A DNA stretch of 55,834 nt, taken from Fibrobacter succinogenes. GTDB lineage: Bacteria; Fibrobacterota; Fibrobacteria; Fibrobacterales; Fibrobacteraceae. The stretch covers positions 1 to 55,834 of the forward strand of contig CADCBQ010000031.1 in the NCBI GenBank assembly GCA_902799745.1, written 5' to 3'. Shown piece after piece: positions 42,899-51,300 of this stretch; the stretch's first letter is position 1; every line of letters starts with the position of its first letter. The notes below the pieces were generated by a model. That model was not told the DNA's origin. It ran no database searches and saw only the letters and a program-made list of their open reading frames with translations. A program made the translations under genes and the position numbers.

Positions 42899-45800
42899 AT
42901 GGCTAATGAAGAACAAATTAAACCTGTAGATTGGGCTGAATCCCACGGCGTCAAGGTTGATGTCGTGATGAAGCTGCTTCGCGATGCGGGCGTGACTGTC
43001 CGTACTCATATGTCCAAGGTGGACGCCAAGGACTATGAGCAAATCGAAGCTGCCGCTGAAGCCGAACGCCAGAAGGCCGAGGCTCGCAACAAGAATCTGA
43101 AAAAGGCGTCTTCTGCCGACGCTTCCAATGCCTCTTCTGATAAGAAGAAAGAGTCTGCTTCGGCTGGCGAAGGCAAGTTGAAGGCTAAGCTGATCAGGGC
43201 AAAGAAACCTGCCGCAAAGCCCGCTGCCGCAACCGCTGCTCCGGCCGCACCGGCCGCAAAGCCTGCTGCAATTGTGAAGCCTGCCGCCGCTCCCGCAGCC
43301 CCCGCCCCCAAGGCCGAGGCTCCGGCTCCTGCCCCGAAGGCTCCCGAAGTGAAACCTGCTGCTCCTGCAGCACCGGCCCCGAAGGCTGAAGTTCCTGCCG
43401 CAGCACCTGCTCCGGCCGCAAAGCCCGCCGCACCGGTCGCCCCGAAGGCTCCGGCTGCTCCCGTCGCAGCAAAGCCTGCTCCGGCAACTCCCGCAGCCCC
43501 GAAGGCTGAAGCCCCTGCAGCTCCTGCTGCTAAGCCGGCCGCTCCTGCTCCCGCAGCAGCTCCTGCCGCAGCAAAGCCTGCCATGGTTACCCCGGGCATG
43601 GAACTCAAGCAGCCTCCGATGAAGGCTCAGGTGTTCAAGCCTGACGAAGCGATCCTTGCCCGTATCAAGAAGTCTCAGCAACAGGCTCAGGCAACCCGCG
43701 GCGGTCACCGCAACAATGGCGGTAACCAGCAGGGTTATACAGGAACTTTTGGTCGCCTTTCGAACAATGGCGACAACCGCAACGGCAATCGCCGTAACGA
43801 CAACCGTAACGGCAATGGCGGCAATAACAATGGTGGCCGTACCTTTACGGGTCGCACGGGTGGCTTTACCGGCAACTCGATGCAGGACGCTTTTAATGCT
43901 AGCAACAATGCAGCCCAGGGCTTTGGTGGCCAGAATCAGGGCGGCAAGGGTGGCAAACAGCAGAACGGCCGTCATGGTCAGAACGACAAGAACCGTCGCA
44001 ATAACGGCAAGGACCGCATGGAGCAACAGAAGGAGCTCCAGCAGGAAGCCGTACGTCAGAACGTTTCTCGCGTGATGGCAGACCTTTCCAAGAAGCCTGT
44101 CAAGAAAGTTTATCGCAAGGAACACAACGACAATAATTCCGGCGAAGAAAAGAAAATTCTCAAGACTTCCGACTTTATCACCGTGGGCGAACTCGCTGGC
44201 CTTATGGATCAGATGCCGGCCCGCGTGATCGCGAAGTGCATGGAAATGGGCATGATGGTGACCATCAACGCCCGCCTCGATTTTGAAACCATCCAGCTTT
44301 TGGCTGACGAATTTGGTTACGAAGCCCAGCTGATGGAAGAATACGAAGAAGAAGTGCTCGGCGTGGAAGAAGAATCTTCTGAAAACCTGAAGCCGCGTCA
44401 CCCGGTGGTGACGGTGATGGGCCACGTTGACCACGGTAAAACTTCTTTGCTCGACTGGATTCGTAAGACCCACGTGGTGTCCGGCGAATCGGGTGGTATT
44501 ACGCAGCACATCGGTGCATACGAAGTCACTACCAAGCAGGGTAAGGTGACCTTCCTCGATACTCCGGGTCACGAAGCATTCAGTGCTATGCGTGCTCGCG
44601 GTTCTCAGGTGACCGACGTGATCGTGCTCGTGGTGGCAGCCGACTCCATGGTGATGCCGCAGACTGTTGAATCTATTGAACTTGCCAAGCGCGAAAAGGT
44701 GCCGATGGTCGTGGCTATCACGAAAATCGACTTGCCGACCGCTAACCCCGACAAGATTCGCGCCCAGCTCGCTGAACGCGGCGTGGAAGTGGAACAGTGG
44801 GGTGGTTCTACCAGCTGTATCGAAGTTTCTGCTCGTACGGGCCAGGGCATGGACGACCTTTTGGAAACGCTCGCCCTCGAAGCCGAAGTGCTCGAACTCA
44901 AGGCTAACCCCGATGCTCACGCTCGCGGCGCCGTGGTGGAATCCAAGCTCGACGTGGGTAAGGGTTCTATGGCCACGATCCTCGTGCAGAACGGTACGCT
45001 CCATGTGGGTGACCCGTTTGTCTGCGGTATTTACGCTGGCCGTGTCCGTGCTATGTTTAACGAACGTGGCGAACAGATGAAGGAAGCTCCTCCGTCTGCT
45101 CCGTGTCAGGTGCTCGGCTTTGACGGTACTCCGCAGGCCGGTGATGACTTGATCGTGGTCGAAGATGAAAAGACCGCACGTGAAATTGCCTCTAAGCGCC
45201 GTATGGCTGCTCGTGAACGCGACCTGCGTTCTCGTAACGTGAAGACTTTGGAAGATACCTTCAACGATCGTAAGGAAGGTAAGCTCTCCGAACTCAACCT
45301 TATTGTTAAGGCCGACGTGGGTGGTTCTGCAGAAGCTCTTGCTGCAAGCCTCGAAAAGCTTACCAACAAGGAAGTGCGCGTCAACATTATCCGCAAGGGT
45401 GTGGGTACCATTACGGAATCCGATATCTTGCTCGCTACGACCGCACAGGCAATCATTATTTCCTTCCACTTGATGCCGTCGCTCTCTATCCGCGAAATGG
45501 CCCAGAAGGAAGGCATCGAAATCCGCAACTACCGCGTGATTTACGACTGTATCGAAGATATCACGAACGCTGTGGAAGGCCTCTTGAAGCCGACCATGCG
45601 CGAAGAACTCTCCGGCGAAGCCGAAATCCGCCAGGTGTTCAAGATTCCGAAGATCGGTCTCATCGCAGGCTGTATGGTTACCGACGGCGAAGTCGACCGT
45701 ACCAGCCATGTGCGCGTGTACCGCAACGGCGTGGAACTCGGTACGACCGTGGTCCAGTCCTTGAAGCGCATGAAGGACGACGTCAAGTCTGTCGCTCGTG

Positions 45801-45961
45801 GCTTTGAATGCGGTATCGGTCTTAAGGGTTACGAAGACATCAAGGAAGGCGATAGCTTGATCTTCTTCAAGGAAGTCAAGGTTGCCCGTACCCTGAAGGA
45901 TGTGGCCCGCGAAGAAGCCGAAGAAAAGGCCAAGAAGGCTGAGGAGTCCAATGAGTCGTAG
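42899..45961 (+). CDS. infB: Translation initiation factor IF-2
   Basis: This 1020-residue protein has an N-terminal IF2_N module (VDWAESHGVKVDVVMKLLRD). A very long Ala/Pro/Lys-rich linker follows at about 95-230. A Gly/Asn/Arg-rich region lies at about 255-360 (DNRNGNRRNDNRNGNGGNN), then a second IF2_N-like module near 420-480. The GTPase has GHVDHGKTS (G1), DTPGHEAF (G3) and TKID (G4), followed by domains that bind fMet-tRNA. It positions initiator tRNA on the 30S subunit. AAGGAA lies upstream. The 3' end overlaps rbfA by 11 nt. The RGG/Asn-rich segment is unusual for IF-2. Confidence 0.97.
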   Translation: MANEEQIKPVDWAESHGVKVDVVMKLLRDAGVTVRTHMSKVDAKDYEQIEAAAEAERQKAEARNKNLKKASSADASNASSDKKKESASAGEGKLKAKLIRAKKPAAKPAAATAAPAAPAAKPAAIVKPAAAPAAPAPKAEAPAPAPKAPEVKPAAPAAPAPKAEVPAAAPAPAAKPAAPVAPKAPAAPVAAKPAPATPAAPKAEAPAAPAAKPAAPAPAAAPAAAKPAMVTPGMELKQPPMKAQVFKPDEAILARIKKSQQQAQATRGGHRNNGGNQQGYTGTFGRLSNNGDNRNGNRRNDNRNGNGGNNNGGRTFTGRTGGFTGNSMQDAFNASNNAAQGFGGQNQGGKGGKQQNGRHGQNDKNRRNNGKDRMEQQKELQQEAVRQNVSRVMADLSKKPVKKVYRKEHNDNNSGEEKKILKTSDFITVGELAGLMDQMPARVIAKCMEMGMMVTINARLDFETIQLLADEFGYEAQLMEEYEEEVLGVEEESSENLKPRHPVVTVMGHVDHGKTSLLDWIRKTHVVSGESGGITQHIGAYEVTTKQGKVTFLDTPGHEAFSAMRARGSQVTDVIVLVVAADSMVMPQTVESIELAKREKVPMVVAITKIDLPTANPDKIRAQLAERGVEVEQWGGSTSCIEVSARTGQGMDDLLETLALEAEVLELKANPDAHARGAVVESKLDVGKGSMATILVQNGTLHVGDPFVCGIYAGRVRAMFNERGEQMKEAPPSAPCQVLGFDGTPQAGDDLIVVEDEKTAREIASKRRMAARERDLRSRNVKTLEDTFNDRKEGKLSELNLIVKADVGGSAEALAASLEKLTNKEVRVNIIRKGVGTITESDILLATTAQAIIISFHLMPSLSIREMAQKEGIEIRNYRVIYDCIEDITNAVEGLLKPTMREELSGEAEIRQVFKIPKIGLIAGCMVTDGEVDRTSHVRVYRNGVELGTTVVQSLKRMKDDVKSVARGFECGIGLKGYEDIKEGDSLIFFKEVKVARTLKDVAREEAEEKAKKAEESNES

Positions 45962-46304
45962 AACTGACAGATTGGACGAACAGTTCCGCGAGGAAATCGG
46001 CAAGCTCTTGCAAAAGGGCTTGAAGGATCCTCGTGTGAGCAGCCTCGCAAGCATCACGCGCGTCACGATTACCGATGACTTGAGCTACGCCAAGGTCATG
46101 GTGTCCGTGATGGGTTCCGACAAGGAAAAGCGTGATTCGCTGATTGGCCTCAAGAATTCGGCGGGTTATATCCGCACTGTTTTAGGCAAGGCGCTTAAGA
46201 TCCGTAAGATTCCGGAACTGAATTTTGTTTTGGATGAAAACTTGGAACACGCCATGCATATCGAAAGCATTCTGGCCGAACTGAAGCAGAAAGGGGACTT
46301 GTAA
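45951..46304 (+). CDS. rbfA: Ribosome-binding factor A
   Basis: The 117-residue protein begins MSRRTDRLDEQFREEIGKLL and carries the KH-like fold with KDPRVSSLASITRVTITDDLSYAKVMVSV and LGKALKIRKIPELNFVLDENLEHAMHIE. It binds 16S rRNA in late 30S assembly. The start at 45951 lies inside the infB 3' end, with GAGGAG 6 nt upstream. The stop is directly followed by truB. Confidence 0.95.
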   Translation: MSRRTDRLDEQFREEIGKLLQKGLKDPRVSSLASITRVTITDDLSYAKVMVSVMGSDKEKRDSLIGLKNSAGYIRTVLGKALKIRKIPELNFVLDENLEHAMHIESILAELKQKGDL

Positions 46305-47306
46305 TTGAGCAATTCCGGCTTCGTTCTTTTGGACAAGATTGCTGGCGAAACTTCTTTTAAGGCCCTTTTCCCACTGAAAAGGGTCTTTTCTACGAAGCGC
46401 GTGGGCCATGCAGGCACGCTGGATTTGCGTGCTTCGGGCTTGATTATTGCGGCTACAGGCCGCTGCACGCGACTGTTGCCCTTTATCGAAGCCAAGGACA
46501 AGTGCTACAGCTTTAGGCTGCATTTGGGCTACGAAACCGATACGCTCGAATGGGACGGTGAGGTCGTCGCTCAGGATGAACGTGTTTTAGAGGCTTCGGC
46601 TGCAAATTGCACGCTCGCATGGCCTCGGTCTTCGGCCGACGAATGCTCTCTTAGCAATTCGCAGCCTTCGCTAGATAAAACTTGTTGCACTTTGAGCGAC
46701 GCTCTTAAAAGTGTTCTACCGAGATTTACGGGTGATATCGAACAGGTGCCGCCCAAGTACTGCGCCGTCAAAATCAACGGCGTGCGTGCCAGCGACTTGA
46801 TGGAACGTGGCCGCAACATTGAATTGAAACCCCGCAAGATTCACATTGGCGAACTCAAGGTGATTGGCGAGGGCGAGGTGACCGAAGGCTGCTCCGGCAA
46901 GGAATTTGCGACCTTTGACTTGATTTGCGAATGCTCCAAGGGAACTTACATTCGTGCGCTCGGTCGCGATATCGGGCGTGCGCTTGGAACCTACGCGTGC
47001 GTATCGCAGATACGCAGACACCGCATCGGCAATGTGACGCTCGATAAGGCGGTGCGTGGTGAGGACTTGACGCGTGAAAATCTGTTGCCGGTCGATGCGG
47101 TGCTCGACTTTCCGGTGGTGCGCCTTACCGACGAACAGGTGGCCGTGATTCGACAGGGCAATTGGTTGCCGTGGAAAGAGAAAGTCGAGGGCGTAGGCCC
47201 CGAAGGCCATGTGTTTGCCGCGAACATGCAAGGCGAAGTCTTGAGCTTGTGCCACTATGAACCGGGAAGAATCAAACCTAAGTTCTATCTCGGAGAAGAT
47301 GGGTAA
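46305..47306 (+). CDS. truB: tRNA pseudouridine-55 synthase TruB, with an internal palindrome-encoded insert
   Basis: This 333-residue protein starts at a TTG at 46305, with AGGGGA 7 nt upstream and no ATG. The catalytic loop is GHAGTLDLRASGL (Asp40). FTGDIEQVPPKYCAVKINGVRASDL and SKGTYIRALGRDIG match the conserved later motifs. A C-terminal PUA-like part ends near GEDG. It isomerises U55 in tRNA. Between VAQDERV and TLSDALKSV, residues about 94-126 form a Ser/Cys-rich insert with no counterpart in usual TruB, encoded by the inverted repeat at 46585. The frame is kept, so the protein is probably functional. Confidence 0.92.
   Translation: MSNSGFVLLDKIAGETSFKALFPLKRVFSTKRVGHAGTLDLRASGLIIAATGRCTRLLPFIEAKDKCYSFRLHLGYETDTLEWDGEVVAQDERVLEASAANCTLAWPRSSADECSLSNSQPSLDKTCCTLSDALKSVLPRFTGDIEQVPPKYCAVKINGVRASDLMERGRNIELKPRKIHIGELKVIGEGEVTEGCSGKEFATFDLICECSKGTYIRALGRDIGRALGTYACVSQIRRHRIGNVTLDKAVRGEDLTRENLLPVDAVLDFPVVRLTDEQVAVIRQGNWLPWKEKVEGVGPEGHVFAANMQGEVLSLCHYEPGRIKPKFYLGEDG
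46585..46680 (+). repeat. In-frame imperfect palindrome inside truB (about 96 bp)
   Basis: GGCTGCAAATTGC (46598-46610) faces GCAATTCGCAGCC (46654-46666), 12 of 13 pairing. TCGG/CCGA (46625-46628 / 46636-46639) and GCAT/ATGC lie inside, and TTTTA/TAAAA at the ends, all centred on about 46632. The length is a multiple of three and the element encodes the extra segment of TruB. It has the appearance of a mobile palindromic element of the Rickettsia type. No second copy was noticed in this window. Confidence 0.65.
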
Positions 47307-47313
47307 AAAGGAG

Positions 47314-47334
47314 ATTCCCGACCAAGTCGGGAAT
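47314..47334. repeat. Perfect palindrome ATTCCCGAC-CAA-GTCGGGAAT between truB and ribF
   Basis: The arms are 9 nt and complement exactly. ATTCCC-N-GGGAAT palindromes are typical of short dispersed repeats in other bacteria, such as dRS3-like elements. It lies between truB and the ribosome-binding site of ribF and would form a hairpin in the operon mRNA. Confidence 0.7.
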
Positions 47335-47350
47335 GACAAATGAGGTAAAA

Positions 47351-48253
47351 ATGAAGCGTGCTGTGACGATGGGTAATTTTGACGGATGCCACCTGGGACA
47401 CCAGGCGCTTTTCCGCACGCTTAAGGCTGTTGCCGAAGTGAACGGCTTGAAGCCTACCGTCATAAGCTTTGAACCGCATTCCAACTATGTGTTGCGCACT
47501 CCTGGCGATCCGCTGCTCCTCACGACTACCGAAGAAAAGCGCGAATTTATCGAAAGCCTAGGCCTTGAATTTTTGGTGCTCCCGTTTACACCCGAAGTGG
47601 CAAAGCTCCCGTTCGATGTCTTTGTCCGTCAGGAACTGATTGAAAAGCGCGGCGTGTGCTCCATGTTCTTTGGACACGACCATTGCTTTGGCGCCGGCGG
47701 CAAGGGCAACTACGAAACGATTACCGCGGCCTTCCCGGAACTTTCGACAGCTATGCTTTCGATTGTACTCCACAAGGGTGAACGCGTGAGTTCTTCCGCT
47801 GTGCGCAATGCGCTTTTGAATGGCGATGTGTCGCGCGCGCAGACTTATCTGGGCCGCCCGTATCGTTTGTCTGGAACGATTGTTGAAGGCAAACGCCTCG
47901 GCCATACCATCGGTTTCCCGACTGCGAATTTGCAAGTGGAAAAGTACAAGTTCTTGCCCAAGCACGGCGTGTATGTGGCAACCGCGCGCTTGCCCGATGG
48001 CAACGGGGGAGAGCGTTCTTTCCGCGCCGTAGTGAATATTGGAACGCAGCCTTCTACTGGCAACCAGCGCTTGGCTATCGAAGCGTACCTGCTCGACTTT
48101 AGCGAAGACATTTACGGTCGCCCGATGGTGCTTGACTTGATGGCGTACTTGCGCCCTGAACAGAAATTCCCGAGCTTGGATGATCTGGTTCGTCAGATTG
48201 GCATGGATGCGGACACCGCTCGCAATTATAACGGCAATCACTGGGCTGAATAG
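47351..48253 (+). CDS. ribF: Riboflavin kinase / FAD synthetase
   Basis: The protein has 300 residues from the ATG at 47351, which has GAGG 5 nt upstream. An in-frame ATG at 47333 lies inside the palindrome and is disfavoured. The FAD synthetase domain has MGNFDGCHLGHQALF and FGHDHCFG (nucleotidyltransferase-type motifs). The kinase domain has GTIVEGKRLGHTIGFPTANL and VVNIGTQPSTG. It converts riboflavin to FMN and FAD. It is the last gene of the rimP operon. Confidence 0.96.
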   Translation: MKRAVTMGNFDGCHLGHQALFRTLKAVAEVNGLKPTVISFEPHSNYVLRTPGDPLLLTTTEEKREFIESLGLEFLVLPFTPEVAKLPFDVFVRQELIEKRGVCSMFFGHDHCFGAGGKGNYETITAAFPELSTAMLSIVLHKGERVSSSAVRNALLNGDVSRAQTYLGRPYRLSGTIVEGKRLGHTIGFPTANLQVEKYKFLPKHGVYVATARLPDGNGGERSFRAVVNIGTQPSTGNQRLAIEAYLLDFSEDIYGRPMVLDLMAYLRPEQKFPSLDDLVRQIGMDADTARNYNGNHWAE

Positions 48254-48285
48254 AGCCTGCTTTAGCAAGAAAGACGAAAAAAGTT

Positions 48286-48322
48286 TTTACAAAAACGGTA
48301 AGAATATTATATATTTCTTACT
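48286..48322 (+). promoter_or_regulatory. Promoter with -35, -10 and a likely leaderless start for the GLUG protein
   Basis: TTTACA (48286-48291), an 18-nt spacer and TATATT (48310-48315) form a sigma-70-type promoter. Seven bases then lead to the ATG at 48323 with no Shine-Dalgarno. This is the clearest -35 among the TATATT-N6/7-ATG starts in this window. Confidence 0.55.
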
Positions 48323-51300
48323 ATGAGATTAGGTTGTATACACGCTTTATTCCTTGCTGCATCTGTTTATGCAGCAACATCCATTACCCCTGTAGCACCC
48401 AAGCTTTCGGACGGATGCTATCAAATTGGAACTGCCGCAGAACTTTACGGTTTTGCATCCATCGTGAATGGAAGCGACGGAATGACGCAGAATATGGCGG
48501 CGTGTGGCAAACTCACTGCAAATATCGTAGTCAACAAAAACGTGCTTGCGAACGATACGCTCAACGGTGACGGTTCTGCTTTTATAACCTGGACTCCGAT
48601 GAAAAAATTCAGCGGTACCTTGGACGGCCAGTACCACACCATTTCGGGCCTTTACATGAGTGGCGACGAAGATGCCGCCCTGATTTTGTCTGTCAAGCCG
48701 CCCAAGGACGAAGATACGGTGACTGTCAAAAATCTAGGCATCGAGGATTCATACTTTTTCAGTCGCGGAAGCGCTTCGGGTGTCATCGGTAACATCGATA
48801 CTGGCACGGTCGCGATATCCAATGTCTATAGTGTCGCCTTTGTACGCGGTTACTATGGGTCGGCAGGCCTGGTCGGCAATGCACATAAAGGTCCGCTCTA
48901 TGTCCGGAATTCATATACGTTACCCCCGAAAACCGTCATCAAGGATGTAGGGCTTATTGTCGGAGCTTATGCGGAAACAATCGATGAGGTCGTCAATAGC
49001 TACGAACCTTATGAGCATAATGTCTATTCCAGTACCAACACCATTTCGGTCAAGTCTTCTAAATTCGCCGACGGTACAATCGCACAATACCTTCACAATT
49101 CCCTCGGCGGTAGCGCCTGGGGGCAAAACGTAGGGGCCGATCCGCATCCCGTATTCAGCGGAACGGTAACTGGGTATAAAGGTGCAGACTCGGTCTTCAG
49201 TCTTTCTTGGCATAACGTGACCATGGATAATGAAATTTATGCCGTCGGCTATATAAAAGGGTCCAGGATTCCTTTTCCGATTCCCGTGCGTGATGGTTAC
49301 GCTTTTCTAGGCTGGTTCAACAATGCCAAGCTTACCGGGAATCCGATTGAAGGCATTGAGTACAAGACGACGGGTAACTTAGATTTGTATGCCATGTGGA
49401 CTTCGCTCCCGAAAAAGAACGGGGACTGTTATGAAATAAGTACAGAAAGTGATCTTTATGGTTTTGCCGCCATAGTGAATGGAGCCCCTGGGACTGTTCA
49501 GGAGCCTTGCGCCTGTGGTAAGCTTACTGCAGACATTGCCTTGAACGAAAACGCCGAAAAGGAATACAAGCCCTGGTTTCCGATCATGAATTTTTGCGGG
49601 ATATTCGATGGTAGCGGCAAGAGCATTTCGGGATTGTATCGTAATGATACGTTGAGCAATATGGGATTTTTCGGATCCACACAAGAAAGGTTCATCTCCT
49701 ATACGGAACGCTACAGGGCAACCATCAAGAACTTGGAAGTCAAGAAAGTGCATTTCGAAAACGGAGGTTGTATAGGAGCCCTTGTGGGTAATGGATCGGG
49801 AGTGAATATCGATAATTGCCATACCAGCGGCAGTGTCGTGTGGGGATCTAGTGCGGGAGGATTTGCGGGGTGCCTGCGTGATGCGTCCATATCGCATTCG
49901 AACAACGAAGCCCATGGCTCTGCTAGGGTTTCTGTAGGCGGTTTTGTCGGTAACGTATCCGGTGATTTGCTCGTTACGAATTCCTATAACTTGGGGCGTT
50001 TCGAAAATTATAGGGATTGTTGCCAAGATAACAACTTTGCCATGTTTGGTCGAGTCGGTGGTAAGATTACTGCTGAAAACTCATACAACATGCCTATCGT
50101 TGATTTCTGGTATAAAAAGGAGCCCCCGTCTGCAACTTTGACTGATGAAGGCGACGTGGATTCCGCTTTTAACGTTTTTTACTACGGAGCGAAAAAAGAT
50201 TCTAACGGAACCTGGGTGAGTGAACAGGAATTCCGCGATGGAACTGTCGCCAAGCTGTTGCACGACTACAAGAGCGAACGTACTGACGGCTCCATTTGGG
50301 GGCAGGACGTATGGGTCGATCCATATCCGACTTTCAAGGACGGTATCATCGTAGCATCGTCCATTACGCCCAAGACACCCAAATTGGTTGACGGTTGTTA
50401 CCAGATCGGTTCCAGGGAGGAACTCTTCGGCTTTGCGAACATCGTAAATACATCCCTTTATAACATCGTTCCCTTCTGTGCAAAACTTACCGACGACATT
50501 ACCATGAACAAGAATGTCATGGCCTCTGCAGAACATCTCAGGGATGGTAAAAACGACTTTATCCAGTGGACTCCCATAAAAGAATTTGATGGCGAATTCG
50601 ATGGGCAGGGTCATACGATTTCGGGACTTTATTTCAACGACTCCACGATCGCAAACGCGGGCCTTTTTGGCTCGGTATTTAGCAAGGATTCACTTTTCCC
50701 CACAAAGATCATAAACGTCGGTATTACTGATTCTTATATACGTAGTAATGAAAATGCAGGTGGCCTGATTGGAAAAGTTGATACGCTCAGCAAGAGGGTG
50801 ATTGTAAAGAATTGCCACAGCGATGCCGTTGCCGATGGCTACTATCATTTTTCCGGGTTGATTGGTGCGCACCTTGACGGTGTTCTTGATGTAAGCGAGT
50901 CTTATGCCACGCGTACGACAGACATGGGGGTGGGTAGCCTTGTCGCCTATACAACGGGAAGGTTGAACATTCTCAATTCGTACAGCATCGATGTGGGCGG
51001 TAGAGGCCTGGTCGGGTCTACCCCCTCACTTCATTTCATAGGGTCTGATTCCATCGTTGCACACATCAGCATCGAAAATTCCTATGCGCTTTCCAAGAAT
51101 AAATCTACGGGAGAATGGGACTGGGTTGGCGTAGTCAATGCCCCCTATAATGTTCCGGTTGTTTATAGAAACGCCTACCGCTACGAAAATACTCAAGGGT
51201 TTATAGATCCGGATTCAAACAAGGCCCTTTATTTTGAGGTGACAGCAGATCAGATCAAGGATGGTTCTCTCGCAAGCGCCTTGCACATGTACAAGAATAA

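Noticed and set aside
43200..43580. GCC/CCG repeats in infB considered as a repeat element
   Set aside because: They encode the Ala/Pro/Lys linker of IF-2 and vary in unit length.
42893..46066. A 1057-codon open frame antisense to infB
   Set aside because: IF-2 GTPase motifs are on the plus strand; the antisense product is low-complexity and unrelated to anything known.
47333..47350. ATG at 47333 as the ribF start
   Set aside because: It lies within the palindrome and lacks a Shine-Dalgarno, whereas 47351 has GAGG at the right distance.
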